Positions 3,603 through 3,606 of a stretch of 3,606 nucleotides of DNA are shown one piece after another (position 1 is the stretch's first letter; each line of letters starts with the position of its first letter). The position numbers and the translations under genes were made by a program. The stretch is from Pseudomonas phage phi2954 (taxonomy: Viruses; Duplornaviricota; Vidaverviricetes; Mindivirales), in NCBI RefSeq assembly GCF_000882035.1, contig NC_012092.1. One strand, written 5' to 3'. The notes beneath the pieces were generated by a model that saw nothing but the letters and a program-made list of their open reading frames with translations, was not told the origin of the DNA and searched no databases.

Positions 3603-3606
3603 TTCC

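Larger units (their letters stand above)
1..3606 (+). other. Probable complete cystovirus M-type segment (plus sense)
   Basis: The window behaves like one self-contained polycistronic RNA: a GCAAAAA 5' end, a hairpin-rich leader of 224 bases, nine or so same-strand genes with almost no intergenic space, and a short 3' untranslated end that closes in two strong hairpins. In phi6 the M segment encodes P10 (42 aa), P6, P3 (648 aa) and P13. The 42-codon first gene, the membrane protein just before the large gene and the 640-codon last gene match that plan. No polymerase, packaging NTPase or capsid protein is present, as expected if those lie on L and S segments. The assignment is inferred from layout; no protein here was recognised by sequence alone. 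Confidence 0.68.
3537..3606 (+). other. Structured 3' untranslated end of the segment
   Basis: Only 70 bases follow the spike stop, leaving no room for a gene-13 equivalent. The stretch has a short unstructured lead (3537-3558), then two adjacent hairpins and a four-base UUCC tail at the window end. Cystoviral plus strands end in stable stem-loops that protect against host exonucleases and influence minus-strand synthesis, and this matches. Confidence 0.6.

Noticed and set aside
3578-3606. Intrinsic (rho-independent) transcription terminator at the 3' end
   Set aside because: The GC-rich hairpin has no following T-tract; in the dsRNA phage context it is better read as the RNA 3' terminal structure.

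Overview
The window reads best as one complete genome segment of a dsRNA bacteriophage of the Cystoviridae (phi6-like) family, most likely the middle (M) segment in plus sense. This is inferred from organisation; no sequence search was possible. The first bases are GCAAAAA, like the short G/A-rich termini of cystoviral plus strands. A 224-base untranslated leader full of small hairpins follows, as expected for a packaging (pac) region. Then come tightly packed small genes, many encoding membrane proteins, a large gene of 640 codons, and a 70-base 3' end with two stable hairpins finishing flush with the window. In phi6 the M segment carries gene 10 (42 aa), gene 6 (membrane fusogen and spike anchor), gene 3 (spike, 648 aa) and gene 13. 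Here the first gene is exactly 42 codons with one transmembrane segment, the penultimate gene is an acidic-tailed membrane protein, and the last is a 640-aa soluble protein.

Layout: 1-224 leader with about seven hairpins and a possible 23-codon leader ORF. 225-353 is a P10-like membrane peptide. 350-594 is a stretch with two competing overlapping frames. 602-709, 702-911 and 914-1045 are three small single-span membrane proteins. 1048-1293 is a small soluble cysteine-containing protein. 1274-1612 is a P6-like membrane protein. 1614-3536 is a P3-like spike. 3537-3606 is the structured 3' end. All genes are on the plus strand. Adjacent genes overlap or lie a few bases apart, so the segment is probably translated as one polycistronic mRNA with extensive stop/start coupling. 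Clear Shine-Dalgarno sequences precede the genes at 602, 914, 1274 and 1614.

Functionally the window looks like an envelope and attachment module. The small hydrophobic proteins would sit in the virion lipid membrane or help its assembly, the P6-like protein would anchor the spike and fuse membranes, and the spike would bind the host receptor. The host is probably a Gram-negative bacterium with Pseudomonas-like codon use: TTA, CTA and TCA codons are absent from roughly the last 545 codons of the spike gene. The least explained part is the block at 350-1293, with four or five small genes between the P10-like and P6-like genes that do not match the simple phi6 M gene order.
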